DNA of 64,000 nucleotides from Telmatactis stephensoni. Lineage: Eukaryota; Cnidaria; Anthozoa; Actiniaria; Isophelliidae. The position numbers and the translations under genes were made by a program. Location: positions 62,001 through 126,000 of the forward strand of contig JALIZF010001364.1 of the NCBI GenBank assembly GCA_029948255.1. The letters run 5' to 3'. Of the stretch, positions 1-10,959 are shown piece by piece; position 1 is the stretch's first letter, and each line of letters begins with the position of its first letter. The notes beneath the pieces were generated by a model. That model had not been told where the DNA came from and searched no databases. It was given only the letters and a program-made list of their open reading frames with translations.

Positions 1-642
1 ACACTGGATCATTGCAGATATTTCCCAAGTTGCTATTTCAGTGAAGGCACCAATTTATCAACAAACACCTCAAATCTCCATTATTTCTAGTCAAAAGATC
101 TAGACGTCAAAAGTTGTCAGACACAGTTCCTTTTGATTTGTGGGAGACTGCTGACTACCCTCCTCTTGATACGCGGGCTTATGCGTGAGCGAAGCGGTAG
201 CTTGGGCTACCTGTGTTTTGAGAGATCGGAGAAAAACAAAAGTTTATAGAAATAAATAAATATTGTTTGAAATATATAATTTTATGTCTTATGGGTAGAT
301 TTTCAAAGGCTGGGCTCACTCTTTGATGTGCGCGATGTGTTTGGCGGCCTAGGTTATTTTTACAGCCAGAGATCCGCTTGCGCGTAAAAATCGAATTTTA
401 TTGTTTGAGCTTCCTTGCGATATATGACGCCAACTTCCTGTTACTAAAAATATCCTTAGCTTTGTTGCCGAGCCCGTCGCGCAGACACCACATGCTTACT
501 CACATTTAATTTTTTCCACTTTTATTCGATTATTCGTTTCTTTTTGGCGTAACAAAGCGTTTTTTGAGTGTTTAAATAATCAATCAATTAAAATTCCAAT
601 AAAACTAAACGGTCACTATTCGTCAGTTACTAGAAAGAGCCA
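1..642. repeat. Downstream part of segmental duplication copy 1 (no gene)
   Basis: No coding region is recognised here. Positions 1-240 resemble 7680-7880, and the stretch around 285-320 (containing tcttatgggtag) resembles 9340-9365. Together with the matching genes at 1129-3177 and 9953-13439 this marks one arm of a segmental duplication that probably continues to the left of the window. The 1.3 kb between the two matching blocks in copy 2 is a later insertion (about 7927-9165). Confidence 0.6.
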
Positions 643-660
643 GTGAATAGTGACCGTTTG

Positions 661-740
661 ACGTTTGTTTGTTTGTTTGTTTGTTTGTTTGTTTGTTTGT
701 TTGTTTGTTTGTTTGTTTGTTTGTTTGTTTGTTTGTTTTT
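661..740. repeat. (GTTT)n microsatellite
   Basis: About 19 uninterrupted copies of the tetranucleotide GTTT. The Cys/Leu/Phe/Val-repeat open frames that run through it are artefacts of the 4-bp period. Confidence 0.97.
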
Positions 741-1128
741 GTCCTTTTCTCTTCCCCTCTTCCCCAAACCAGTCTCTTTATCCACTCAACTCCATCTTTT
801 CCGAACTTTTTCTTCTTCTTCTTTTTGTGGCTATAGTCATTTTAGTTGTCTTGTCAAATACATTATTGCTTGTTATAGTTAGTGAGCTTTGCTCTGATTA
901 GCTACAACCGCATGCATATTCCCTAAATGCCTCAGTACATTCAACTGACCATAGCCAGTATAACGTACATAGCCTGGTAAAACACCAAAGAAAGCAGACA
1001 ATGGCTACACATTCCAACATACATTTATTTGTATTTAATCGTTCTTTCATAACATTTCGATTACAGTTTGCAAGTTGGCTTTAATATAAACCAACAGTGC
1101 AGATGTTTAACCGTTAAAATCTACTGAC

Positions 1129-3177
1129 TTACATGCACTTACAAGTTTTATCATCAAAGTTTTTATACTGGGCACTACATTTCTGTTGTAGGCCTGGTTC
1201 AGTACACACACAATTACACTGGTTTTTATCCCATGTCTGGAGATGATTACAATCACTCTCACTTTTCACACACCGACAATCACAGCTTGTTTCATTCTCC
1301 ATTTTTACATCACAGCTATCATTATACTTCCCCATGACCAATAGAACTTTAACATGAACCGTTTCACGTTTAATAGGAGTACAATTGCGTAGTTCAGGAT
1401 GAAGAAAACAATCGCCTTTGCACCGCAGCAGATTAACAAAATTTGGGAAAATAGTAAAGCTCTTGTACCATGAATCCGGTATCGGGACACGTACTGCAGT
1501 CGGATACGCTTTACACAATGCAGGCCTAGGGTTTTCAAAATTACCTGAGAATAAAATAATCATGTTATAAGCATCATCATTCAAGTGCAGCTTTGGACAT
1601 TTCCAGGCGATGTAACCAATTCAATTACAGATATGCATCCACCAATCAAACTGATAGCTTTATTGCTATAGGGGCGTACAAACAATATGTATAGGATAAA
1701 GAACGAGAGAGAGTGTTTTATCGGATATAAAGATCCGAGCCGTAGGCGAGGATCTTTATACCGATAAAACACGATCTCCAGTTCTTTATCCGACTTAAAA
1801 AACTCCAACACATATTTGAGTTGTTCCCGGAAAGAAATTCAAAAATATCTTTATTTATCTTAGAGAAAATCGAGGTTAAAGTTGATGTAAAGTAGGACGA
1901 ATCTTTATGAGATATAAAACACTCGTCACGGTCGCGATTTTCATTGTGTTTACCTTATGAATTATTAATTAGTTTTTTAAGAACTGAATAAAGCTTACCA
2001 ATTTTGGCGCATGTCTCTTGCTTTTCTCTCTGAAAAACTTCCTTGTACTCGTAGTTTCGCTAAAAGAAATCAATCAATCAACAATCAAACAAATCAATAA
2101 ATAAATGTATGAATGAAAAAATCTAAATCAATCAATAAAATCAATAAAACGATCAATCAATCGATCATTTATAGATAAATGGGAAAGAAGTAAGTGACTT
2201 AATATAAATAAATAATGATAAAACAAAAACGAACGTTAATGAGACTGGCTGAAGGTGTAACATATTTCTCAACGTGCACTATTAATTAAGAAAAAGTTAT
2301 CAAATTGTTGAGATCAGTTTTCCTCAGGCGAGTTGTCCCAGTGACAACTCACGTTCATCTATACAGCCCCCTAATTTGCGTAGTACTTGTAACCACCGAC
2401 TAATCAGATTCGCTGCACACTAGTCAGCTAGCTCATCAATTAATTATTTTATGATTTATAAAAGTTATAGTTTAAGCGTTCAATGAGCAAGAACAAGTTT
2501 GCACAAAGCTAACTGAAGGGGCATTACATTCAAACGATTCGCAAGTCCAAACTTAACTGTGTAACATCAACTTCAAGTTCCCGTGTGAACATGTGTGAAA
2601 TGGACGACCTTACGTGCATGCACGAGCAAGGCCCAAAGAGGTGCATAAAACCGGGCAGTCTTCTAACATACCTTGCTATCTTGAAGCATACGTTCCTCCA
2701 AATATGCAAAGTCTGTCGCTGCATTGTCCTCGTCATCTTGGATCTTTTGCTCAGTGTTGGAATCTTTTGTAAATAAAATACAAAATGCAAGTTGGTTCAG
2801 TGAAAGGGGTATCCATCGTGAATATCTAAAGTTTGCCTATACCTTCTTGCTGTTTTTCTATCTGCGTTTCTTCTGTATCAAAGCCTATTGAAAAATGTAG
2901 TGATATCATCTTAATCGATAAAAAAGTTGCAAAGCTCAAGGCATGCAACAATATTTAACATCAGAACCATTTGATTAATGTTTGCCCAAATGACTAGCTC
3001 AAATGATTTTTCTGTTACGCTGTTTAGCTCAAGACCGGTGAATCCAAAGAAAAATAGTGGTCTCTTACCATGGATATCTGGTTCAATCTCAGTCTCATCG
3101 TTTGGTTGCCCAAAAGGATGAGCAATAGCTACGAGTACAAGGCCAGCAAAAAATAGCAGAGTAAAGGATAGCTTCAT
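1129..3177 (-). CDS. PDGF/VEGF-like growth factor, copy 1 (5 exons)
   Basis: Probable secreted cystine-knot growth factor of the PDGF/VEGF family, ligand of receptor tyrosine kinases. Exons by splice signal and phase: 3177-3069, 2884-2843, 2763-2672, 2059-1999, 1544-1129. They sum to 720 nt, 239 codons plus stop, with all phases agreeing. Exon 1 encodes a signal peptide (MKLSFTLLFFAGLVLVAIAH). Exons 2-3 add an acidic Glu/Asp/Gln-rich propeptide-like stretch. The last two exons hold the knot: YKEVFQ..., CKAYPT, LLRCKGDC, a Cys in the PELRNC region and CDCRC, followed by a Cys-rich tail (NQCNCVC, KTCKCM). The residue before the third knot cysteine is Asp (GDC) where VEGFs have the Cys of GCC, so the usual interchain disulphide may differ. 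A matching gene lies at 9953-13439 on the same strand. The family call comes from the motif pattern only; receptor and function are inferred. Confidence 0.72.
1694..1791. repeat. Long hairpin (family with CTCGCCTWCGGCTCG apex)
   Basis: An imperfect inverted repeat of about 40 bp per arm, beginning GGATAAAGAAC and ending GTTCTTTATCC, in an intron of the copy-1 growth-factor gene. The same stem and apex recur at 17041-17150. No reading frame; probably a very small foldback MITE. Confidence 0.75.
2070..2180. repeat. Degenerate AATC/AAAT simple-repeat tract in intron
   Basis: Degenerate caat/aaat repeats lie just upstream (in gene orientation) of exon 4 of growth-factor copy 1. The same intron position in copy 2 (10607-10990) carries a much longer and purer microsatellite block, so this looks like the shorter state of one locus. 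Confidence 0.7.
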
Positions 3178-4472
3178 GATTCAGCACCTCTCCGCCAAAT
3201 GTCTTTAGCAAGTGTGTTGAACAGTTTATAGGCTTTATAGTCATCACTTATATTTATTCAAACTATCTTGATCCAATTTGAAAGAGAAATTCAATTGTAA
3301 CTTAGCTTTCATTCATTCTAAAACATAAATGAAACTGTCAAGTTACAAATTTCTTTCTCTAACTTAATTAACCGGCTAAAACTGTGGACTGGTTGTTCAG
3401 TTTTCAGCTGTTTACATGTTACTAGGTGAAAATGAAAAAAGAACCAAATCAGTAGCGTTGAAACATTTCAACTCGATTGCATATGTACAGATGGTACACC
3501 TTGGTACACCAGTACGGCCAATCAAGATAAATTGCTTTGTTCTGTGTACTCTACTACCTAACTTAATGTTATGTAACATACAGTCATTCTCAAAAAGGTT
3601 GTTCAGATGACAAGACGTTTAGTCATCAATAAACATATTTGCATATATCACATTTTCAATTTTCTGGCAAGAATTTTAACTTAAGCTGCAAAACTACAAT
3701 CCATTATACACAAAATATTGTATGCAATGGACTTTGGTATTTTGAATTGAAATCCCTGCGAAAAAATTGAAAATCTGATATATGCAAATGAATTTATTAA
3801 CGACTAAACGTCTTTTCATCTGGACAACCTTTTTGAGAATGACTGTATCTACTTATAATAAATTTATTTCTTTTAATGATATTTAATTGTGTTTTGTGTG
3901 CGTTTGAATCTTCTCTCTGGAGATCCTGCTCGCTGGCCAGTATAAGCAGATGATGACAATACACTGATGTCTCTATCTATTGAATTTGACATATATGGGC
4001 AGATGGAGAGATCTAGCTCTTCGAAACCGAATTCAACTGAAGAACAAACGCAGAAGAGCAATTTGCAACCATCAGAAATCCTCAAAGATCGCACAGCACG
4101 CAAACGAAGTGGGACACGAGTTTGACTTTGAAAGGTTCAGGTGATAGAAAAGGAGAGCAGCTTGCACCAACTCAGGGAACTATCATATGATATAAAGCTA
4201 ACTAGTATTTAAAATACCTTGTAAATTTTACAAAAGAGCGACGTAGAAACAACTAGAATCAAAATGAGCGTACAACCATGAATAACATTCTATACACTGA
4301 AGAAGGTCCTACACGCCTCAATGTGTTTAAAAACCCACGTCAGAGTCAACAATTAAAATTAACCTGAATCCTGGTAACAACTTTCATATAGCTTATTGAA
4401 TAGGAGATAATGTCGACAACATAAGGAATCGGACATACGACATACATACATATTTACGACTTTAATTAGACT
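3178..4472. other. Upstream flank of growth-factor copy 1
   Basis: Presumed promoter side of the minus-strand growth-factor gene. Apart from the MITE at 3581-3845 nothing is recognised. A 52-codon plus-strand frame at 3967-4125 is too short and lacks any known motif. Confidence 0.4.
3581..3845. mobile_element. Tc1/mariner-type MITE, TA flanked
   Basis: Terminal inverted repeats of about 80-90 bp start CAGTCATTCTCAAAAAGG and end in its complement. The element is flanked by TA on both sides (3579-3580, 3846-3847). It is 265 bp long and has no reading frame. TA duplication and a CAGT start are typical of Tc1/mariner non-autonomous elements. Confidence 0.75.
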
Positions 4473-4476
4473 TTAA

Positions 4477-5884
4477 GGTGATTCCTCTGTTTTGCACCGC
4501 GCACGTCTACCGCGCACAGTTCAGAAAGCACAGTATTACGACTTTGTCAGCATTTTCATTCAAATTACAACTAAAAAAGCTTAAAAACACAATTTGAAAC
4601 AATTGTGCAAGTTTTGGTGCGACAAATAGTGAGTTTTGTAAAACTCGCCCCAGTACCTTTTCAGAAAAGTGCCGATTTTACCACAAATTTGATATTTTTA
4701 ATTTTGAGAATAACTCTCTAACGAGCACGGTGACCCCCATTTTTTATTTCAAATTTTGCTTTCTTGTTATGATTTACAAAACATATTTGAAAATTAAGAA
4801 AAGTTTTCAGGTAGAAACATTGAAAAAATGACGTTTTTCGTGCGTATTCAGGGGAAAATTACTAGGGGAGTCCATCTCGCGCTCTAGTGGTAATGATGTG
4901 TGGAACCATCCCCGAACTAGCTGAGCTATTTTTAGAACGAGCTCTGATTGGCTGCTTTCACGAGCGACCAAAAGACAATTCGAAAAATTCAATCCTGGTC
5001 GTTCTACTCTGTGCCGAGACAAGACATGTAGGGCTAGTTCGGTTTTGAAGCACTTTCCTTAGTAATTGAGCATTCCTGAATATAGATAGAATGTTTTGAA
5101 TATCCTTCGACTCTTATTCTTGGAGATATTCTTGCAACAAAAATTCAAAACTGCCGGTCAATGACCTCGAATTCCTATTTGACCGGCAGTTTTTAAATTT
5201 TCCAAAACTTCCCCGAAAAAAAATTCGTACACCATCTAAAGTATTCTATCTTTATTTAGGAATGGTAAGCGGTTACAACTACCGTTGTAATGTGTAATTA
5301 ACTCTATTTGCCTAGCTCCGGCACAGAGTAGAACGACCAGGATTGAATTTTTCGAATTGTCTTTTGGTCGCTCGTGAAAGCAGCCAATCAGAGCTCGTTC
5401 TAAAAATAGCTCAGCTAGTTCGAGGATGGTTCCACTGTAGAGCGCGAAATGGACTCCCCTAGTAATTTCCCCTGGCGTATTTTAGCATTAAAATGTCCAA
5501 ACTCGAACGTTTCCGCGCGAAAGTGCTTTCTAAAATTTGTATAAAAAAAAAGTCCTAAAATGCATTTTATCAAGCTTAAAATGGTCTTTCTTAAGAGACA
5601 ACTCGCCATTTAATCTTATTCTACTACAATGCTGCTAAGTCTGAGTCCATCAATTTATTTCTGAGACCCGATTGACCTATCATGATGATCAACGAATTAG
5701 CCGGAATACATCGAACGTGAGCGCGAAATCGCTAAAACGCCCTTGTCTTTCAAGCTAAATATTTCTTAAAAGAGCACAGTGAACCCTTGTTTTTTATAGT
5801 TAAGAAATAAGTAACTCAAAATCTACAATATATCCTATTTATAGCGATTTTTATAGGTATAGGATCAATTACCGAGGAATCACC
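4477..5884. mobile_element. TTAA-flanked non-autonomous DNA element
   Basis: Short terminal inverted repeats (GGTGATTCCTC... ...GGAATCACC) flanked by TTAA at 4473-4476 and 5885-5888, the duplication made by piggyBac-type and some other transposases. No transposase frame. It is enlarged by a second element inserted at 4849-5474. Parts of the same family recur at 24678-24850 and 27630-27880. Confidence 0.65.
4849..5474. mobile_element. hAT-type foldback MITE nested in the TTAA element
   Basis: Arms of about 165 bp (4849-5030 and 5315-5474) are near-perfect inverted repeats. Termini are CAGGGG...CCCCTG, typical of hAT elements. The flanks GCGTATT at 4842-4848 and 5475-5481 form a 7-bp direct repeat (hAT duplications are usually 8 bp). 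The related sequence at about 27757-27775 is uninterrupted at this point, serving as a paralogous empty site. Confidence 0.72.
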
Positions 5885-5888
5885 TTAA

Positions 5889-7679
5889 TCTGAAGTTTAT
5901 TGTAACTTACTTTTATCTTGTTACGATAAGAGGCCTTACCGTGGCAAAAAAGATACATTTTCGAATTTATCCAGATTAAAGCGTAGGTTAACACGACCTG
6001 AGGTTGTCAAAGAACATTTGAAATACGTTTCAACTTACGATTTGTTAACAATCAGTTCGAGTTACAAATTAGCTTTATGTACAGACAATACAAGGTATCT
6101 AAACCATAAACTGAAATAGTACAATACAATACAATACAATAACTTTATTATTGGTACTTTGGTATTTTCATACATGAGTGTGGTCCAATAATTAAATAAA
6201 AAACAACAGAGAATAATGCATATTTCTAAATATATATATATATCTAAATATATATAAGTATATCATCTAACTCCAGGTCTGATTCAAATCTATATAGTAT
6301 TGTTTTTCCATCTGCCACTGATCATGGGTACTCGCACGCCCAGGAAGTCTTCATCGCGAGTTGATACTGATTTTGTTCTTTTTCATTTTCATCTAGTAAT
6401 ATGTAAACAGCGGGAGAACAACTAGTCCATGTTAAGATGGAAAAAGAAACCTGCTTTCATTTTATATTTTGAGACTGTTGTTACAATGTAATACATATTG
6501 TGTTACAAGGCCTTTCATAATTCTTCAATGGTTTTGGCAATTTAAGAATTTCTAGCCATTTTCCTACATCCAATATTTGTATCTTTTGATAGTTGTATTA
6601 GTCAGACACGCGCTTCAACCAGTACAGGCTAGTAGTTTTAGGTCAGATTAAAAAGATTTCATTTTTACTGACATATACAACGTAATTGTCCTAGAAATCA
6701 TTCAGTCCTTTTGCGACATAACCAACATTTTTTAGCTTTAATGAATTTAAATGTTAATAATTGTAGGAATAGTTATAATATTGACCAAAGTCATTTGTAG
6801 AATCTGTAATTCAGTTTAATTTTATGAATGACACAGTTGTCAACCACGTGCAAGGCTAACTATATGGAATTCCTCTTTTTCAGCAAATGTCAATCTTTAT
6901 AGCTAAAACCGTCTTAATATTGATATAGTAATATTTCGATTTTAGAGAGGAACCGAAGCTAATTTTGGTAAATAAACTACAAGTTAAAACATGCTTTTTT
7001 TGTAAGCGAGAACAGAATAATTATAAACATATGTAAGATAAACGTTTATCAGAATCACTTGAAACTGCAAGAAATAAAGGTACGTCGTCCCAGCCCCGTC
7101 CATCCTTAGAAAGTCCCTCTAACAACTGTTTAATTTCTCTTTCAAGTTACTGGGTTCAATGAGTTTTGTGCAACGAGTTCAACACTTCCTAAGTACTAGT
7201 AATGTTTAATAAAGACGAGGCCGCAGGCCGCAGCTGGCAGGTCATTTGATAAAACATCACGATTTGCGATTATATTTAACGGCTTCAAAAACCGACTCCA
7301 TCAATATAAAGCAATGTCTAGCAAAAAAATTAAATGGAATGTCGAAAATAACACAAATTTTATTAATGAACTTCTTATGGTATTTAAAAATGATTTAATA
7401 CCAGTCAAACAAATGTCAACAACAAAATAAACAAATATTCAAGATTATATTAGTCTGATAGCGCTTCGAATAAGTGCCGCATTGTTTAAATAAATACAGT
7501 ACAAGGGCGACGCTTATTCAAAATTTTACTTTCCAACTCGACACTTATAAGTTATAATTTTGAATATTCGGGAGCGCAAAATAGAATTTTTTTCTGAATT
7601 TGAGAAATTAACGTCTGGGCCAGCTGGCCTTAACATACCGCTTCTCTTTCTCTGCTACGGTGTCATGGAGTTTTTTTGG
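5889..7679. other. AT-rich intergenic DNA, nothing recognised
   Basis: No credible exon, RNA gene or transposon end was found. The only structured spots are about four copies of TACAA at 6120-6141 and a short TA-rich run around 6228-6265. Confidence 0.4.
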
Positions 7680-7880
7680 ACCCCTTGGTGAACAGAGCTT
7701 TTGATTATCGTTTATCAACAAACAGCTTAAATCTCTAGTATTTCTCGTCAAAAAAGACTCTAAAAGCAGCAAAAGTTCCAAAGTTTCCCCAATCTCGGAA
7801 GACTTTCCTGTTGGAGATCAGTTTCGGGCTATATGCGCACGCGAAGAGGCAGTTTGGGCTACCTGTGTTTCGTGACATTT
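7680..7880. repeat. Segmental duplication copy 2, distal block
   Basis: Matches 1-240 over phrases such as atcaacaaaca, ttgggctacctgtgtt and the gcgcacgcgaag/gcgtgagcgaag pair. It is separated from the rest of copy 2 by the inserted foldback element at about 7927-9165. Confidence 0.6.
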
Positions 7881-8166
7881 CAATTTTTTTATCCAACAGC
7901 AACAAAAATATAATACAAAAGTCATCACAAATTGAAATTTTAAGGTAGTTTCGATGAATAGCGCCAAACTTACGGGCGACCGAAATTGGTACTTTTTCTA
8001 ATAGAAACGTTTGGTGGTCGGCAACACGTTGTCCTCCAATACAACGAACGTTTCTATACAATTAGACGCATAGCTGCGTGAACCCAGGCACTCGCTAGAA
8101 AGAAGCACTGTGTACTGCAAAGAAGTACGAAGTTTAAGAAACACTAGGGTAGTGAAAATATTGATT

Positions 8167-8321
8167 TAGAGTCGTTTTCGTATGAGTGGGAAACTTACCG
8201 CGCCCTACCGTGACCGTGTCAGTGCCGTAATGTCTATAAAAACATTCAAAAATTCTGCCGTAACTGTGTCGTAACCGTGTCGTGCACCGTACTGTTTCTC
8301 AGTCATACGAAAACCGCTCTA
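8167..8321. mobile_element. TA-flanked MITE family 1, copy A
   Basis: Inverted termini of about 27 bp (gagtcgttttcgtatgag... with complement ...cgaaaaccgctc), flanked by TA. The interior is rich in ACCGT repeats. Sister copies are at 8441-8599 and 23558-23711. Confidence 0.8.
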
Positions 8322-8440
8322 TTACTAACGTAATATTTATGAAATGATATTAATTGGCAATTTTGGATCATTGATATTTACACAATTGATGTTTTTTTAA
8401 CGACAGTCTAATGTGGAACTAATTTTAATTCCATGAAACA

Positions 8441-8599
8441 TAGAGCGGTTTTCGTATGAGTGGGAAACTGACCGTACCGTACCGTGACCGTGTCAGTGCC
8501 GTAATGTCTATAAAAACATACGAAATTCATACCGTAACCGTAACATGCATTGACCGTAACTGGTACGGTCAGTTTCCCACTCATACGAAAACCGCTCTA
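8441..8599. mobile_element. TA-flanked MITE family 1, copy B
   Basis: The best-preserved copy: termini TAGAGCGGTTTTCGTATGAG and its exact complement extend through GTGGGAAACTGACCGTACC, about 40 bp of pairing. It lies 120 bp from copy A in the same orientation class. No coding capacity. Confidence 0.85.
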
Positions 8600-9437
8600 T
8601 CAAACCTGAGACTGTATATTATTGTTAAGAGGTCTAAGCTCACAAAAATCATAAAAAGTTTTTGAATGAGAAAAAAAAATTTGAATGAGAAGCTACGTCA
8701 AAAATACAGAAAAATACAGTAAATCTACCTTCAAAGGATTCCTCCATTCCACTTAACATAGTTTTCTTTTAGTTTAGGACCATGCAGCTTCTAGTTTTGA
8801 CAACACGGCTCACAAAATCCGAGTATTCAGTTTCAAGACTACTAGGTGATTCGATGTAATTAAGTCTTTTTCGTCGCTTTGAGTGATCGAGTCCAAGTAC
8901 AAACCTTTGTAATACTATTACCACGAGGTTTAAGTGAATCTTTTGGTACATGTTAGAGTTGAAACTCGCTAGTGAAAGAACCAAAGGCTGTTGTTGTCGC
9001 GTTTGATTACACGCATACGTTTTAGAGGAATGTCGATTTGTGACTGAAGGAAAACGAAGCCGAAATGTCAACCCTGGTAAAAAGCACCAATTTCGGTCGC
9101 CCATAAGTTTTAGCGCTATTTATCCAAACTACCTCAAAATTTCAAGTTTTGCTTACTTTGGTGTGGTCTTTTCAAATATTTTTTTTTCTTGTTCGATTAA
9201 TATATAAAATGTCACGCAAGGGGTGAGAAAAGCTCATTTTACAAAGACCACTGAAACAAAAATAGTAGATACAAATAAACGAATTTCACCCAAAATTGTC
9301 AAAATGCCTCTTCATTTTTTTCTGAGTGGATATTTTTTAGTCTTATGGGTAGGCTTTCGAGCACATTCATTTGTACGCATGCTGAGGTCGCTCTTTTCCA
9401 CATGCAGTTGAGGCCGCTCAGTCGCGTTATGTGTCGT

Positions 9438-9500
9438 CACGCAACGCGTGTGACGAGGGAGCGTTGCGTGATGAGACTAAACACGCGCTTGCGAGAAAAA
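9438..9500. mobile_element. Fragment related to the MITE at 52376-52929
   Basis: Contains cgtcacgcaacgc and gagggagcgttgcgtgatga followed by gactaaacacgcgcttgcgag. These match both terminal arms of the MULE-type MITE near 52.4-52.9 kb, with the middle missing. Probably a collapsed or internally deleted copy. Confidence 0.5.
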
Positions 9501-9952
9501 CTTGCGGAGTACATCATCAATACTAATGGCCTGTTGAGCACATATAATGTGATTTTATATCACTAAATTTTTTAGGGTTGCAATAAGGGCGTTTCCTTCT
9601 CCCTCTTCCCCAACTCGCCCACTCTCTGTCTTTCATGCTGAACTTCCAACTCCATTTCTTGCGCACAAAGTTACCGATCTTTTTTTGTTTCTTTTTTTTT
9701 TGGTTCAGTTGTCTTGTCGGAAACATTGTCACGATTGTTTGGTTAACTATAACAAAAACGTCTCAGTGTGTTCAACTGACCATAGCCAGTATAACGTACG
9801 TACACAGCCTGGTGAAAAACACCAAAGAAAGCATGCAGACAATGGATACACATTCCAACATACATTTATTTGTATTTAATCATTCTTTCATAACATTTCG
9901 ATTACAGGATAGTTTGCAAGTTGGTTTTAATATAAACCAACAGTGCAGATGT

Positions 9953-10780
9953 TTAACCGTTAAAATCTACTGACTTACACGTACAAGTTTTATCATCAAA
10001 GTTTTTATACTGGGCACTACATTTCTTTTGTAAGCCTGGTTTACACACACAATTACACTGGTTTTTATCCCATGTCTGGAGATGATTACAATCACTCTCA
10101 CTTTTCACACACCGACAAGCACAGCTTGTTTCATTCACCATTTTTACATTACAGCTATCCCCAATCTCCCCCAATAGAACTTTAACATGAACCGTTTCAC
10201 GTTTACTAGGAGTACAAGCGTATAGTTCAGGATGATAATTACAATCGCCTTTGCATCGCAGCAGATTAACATAATTTGGGGTAATATGGCCCTTGTACCA
10301 TGAATGTATCGGGACACGTACTGCAGTTGGATACGCTTTACAACTTGCAGGTTTTTCGATATTGCCTGAGAATAAAATAATCATGTTATAAGCATCATCA
10401 TTCAAGTGCAGCCTTGGACATTTCCAGGCGATGTAACCAATTCAAGTACAGATATGCATCCATCAATCAAACTGATAGCTTTAATGGTGTTATTGCTATA
10501 GGGGTGTACAAACAGTATGAAGTGAAAAAAGCTAATTACCAATATTGGCGCATCTCTCTCGCTTTTCTCTCTGAAAAACTTCCTTGTACTCATAGTTTCT
10601 CTAAAAAAATCAACCAATCAATCAATCAATCAGTCAGTCAGTCAGTCAGTCGGCAGTCAGTCAGTCAGTCAGTCAGTCAGTCAGTCAGTCAGTCAGTCAG
10701 TCAGTCAGTCAGTCATATATAAACCAACCAACCAACCAACCAACCAACCAAACAAGTGAATTAATAAATACATGAAGGGA

Positions 10781-10839
<59 letters not shown>

Positions 10840-10860
10840 ACAAACAAACAAACAAGCAAA

Positions 10861-10959
<99 letters not shown>

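Larger units (their letters stand above)
7927..9165. mobile_element. Foldback element inserted in duplication copy 2
   Basis: Left end (about 7927-8050, containing GGGCGACCGAAATTGGT) recurs inverted at about 9045-9165, giving arms near 120 bp. Copy 1 of the segmental duplication lacks this segment. Two TA-flanked MITEs sit inside it. No transposase frame is seen. Exact ends and target duplication could not be fixed by eye. Confidence 0.55.

Noticed and set aside
643..901. Cys/Leu/Phe/Val repeat frames
   Set aside because: Translation of the (GTTT)n microsatellite.
3967..4125. 52-codon plus-strand frame ending in a basic stretch
   Set aside because: Short, no recognisable motif, no splice or promoter context, and not matched in duplication copy 2.
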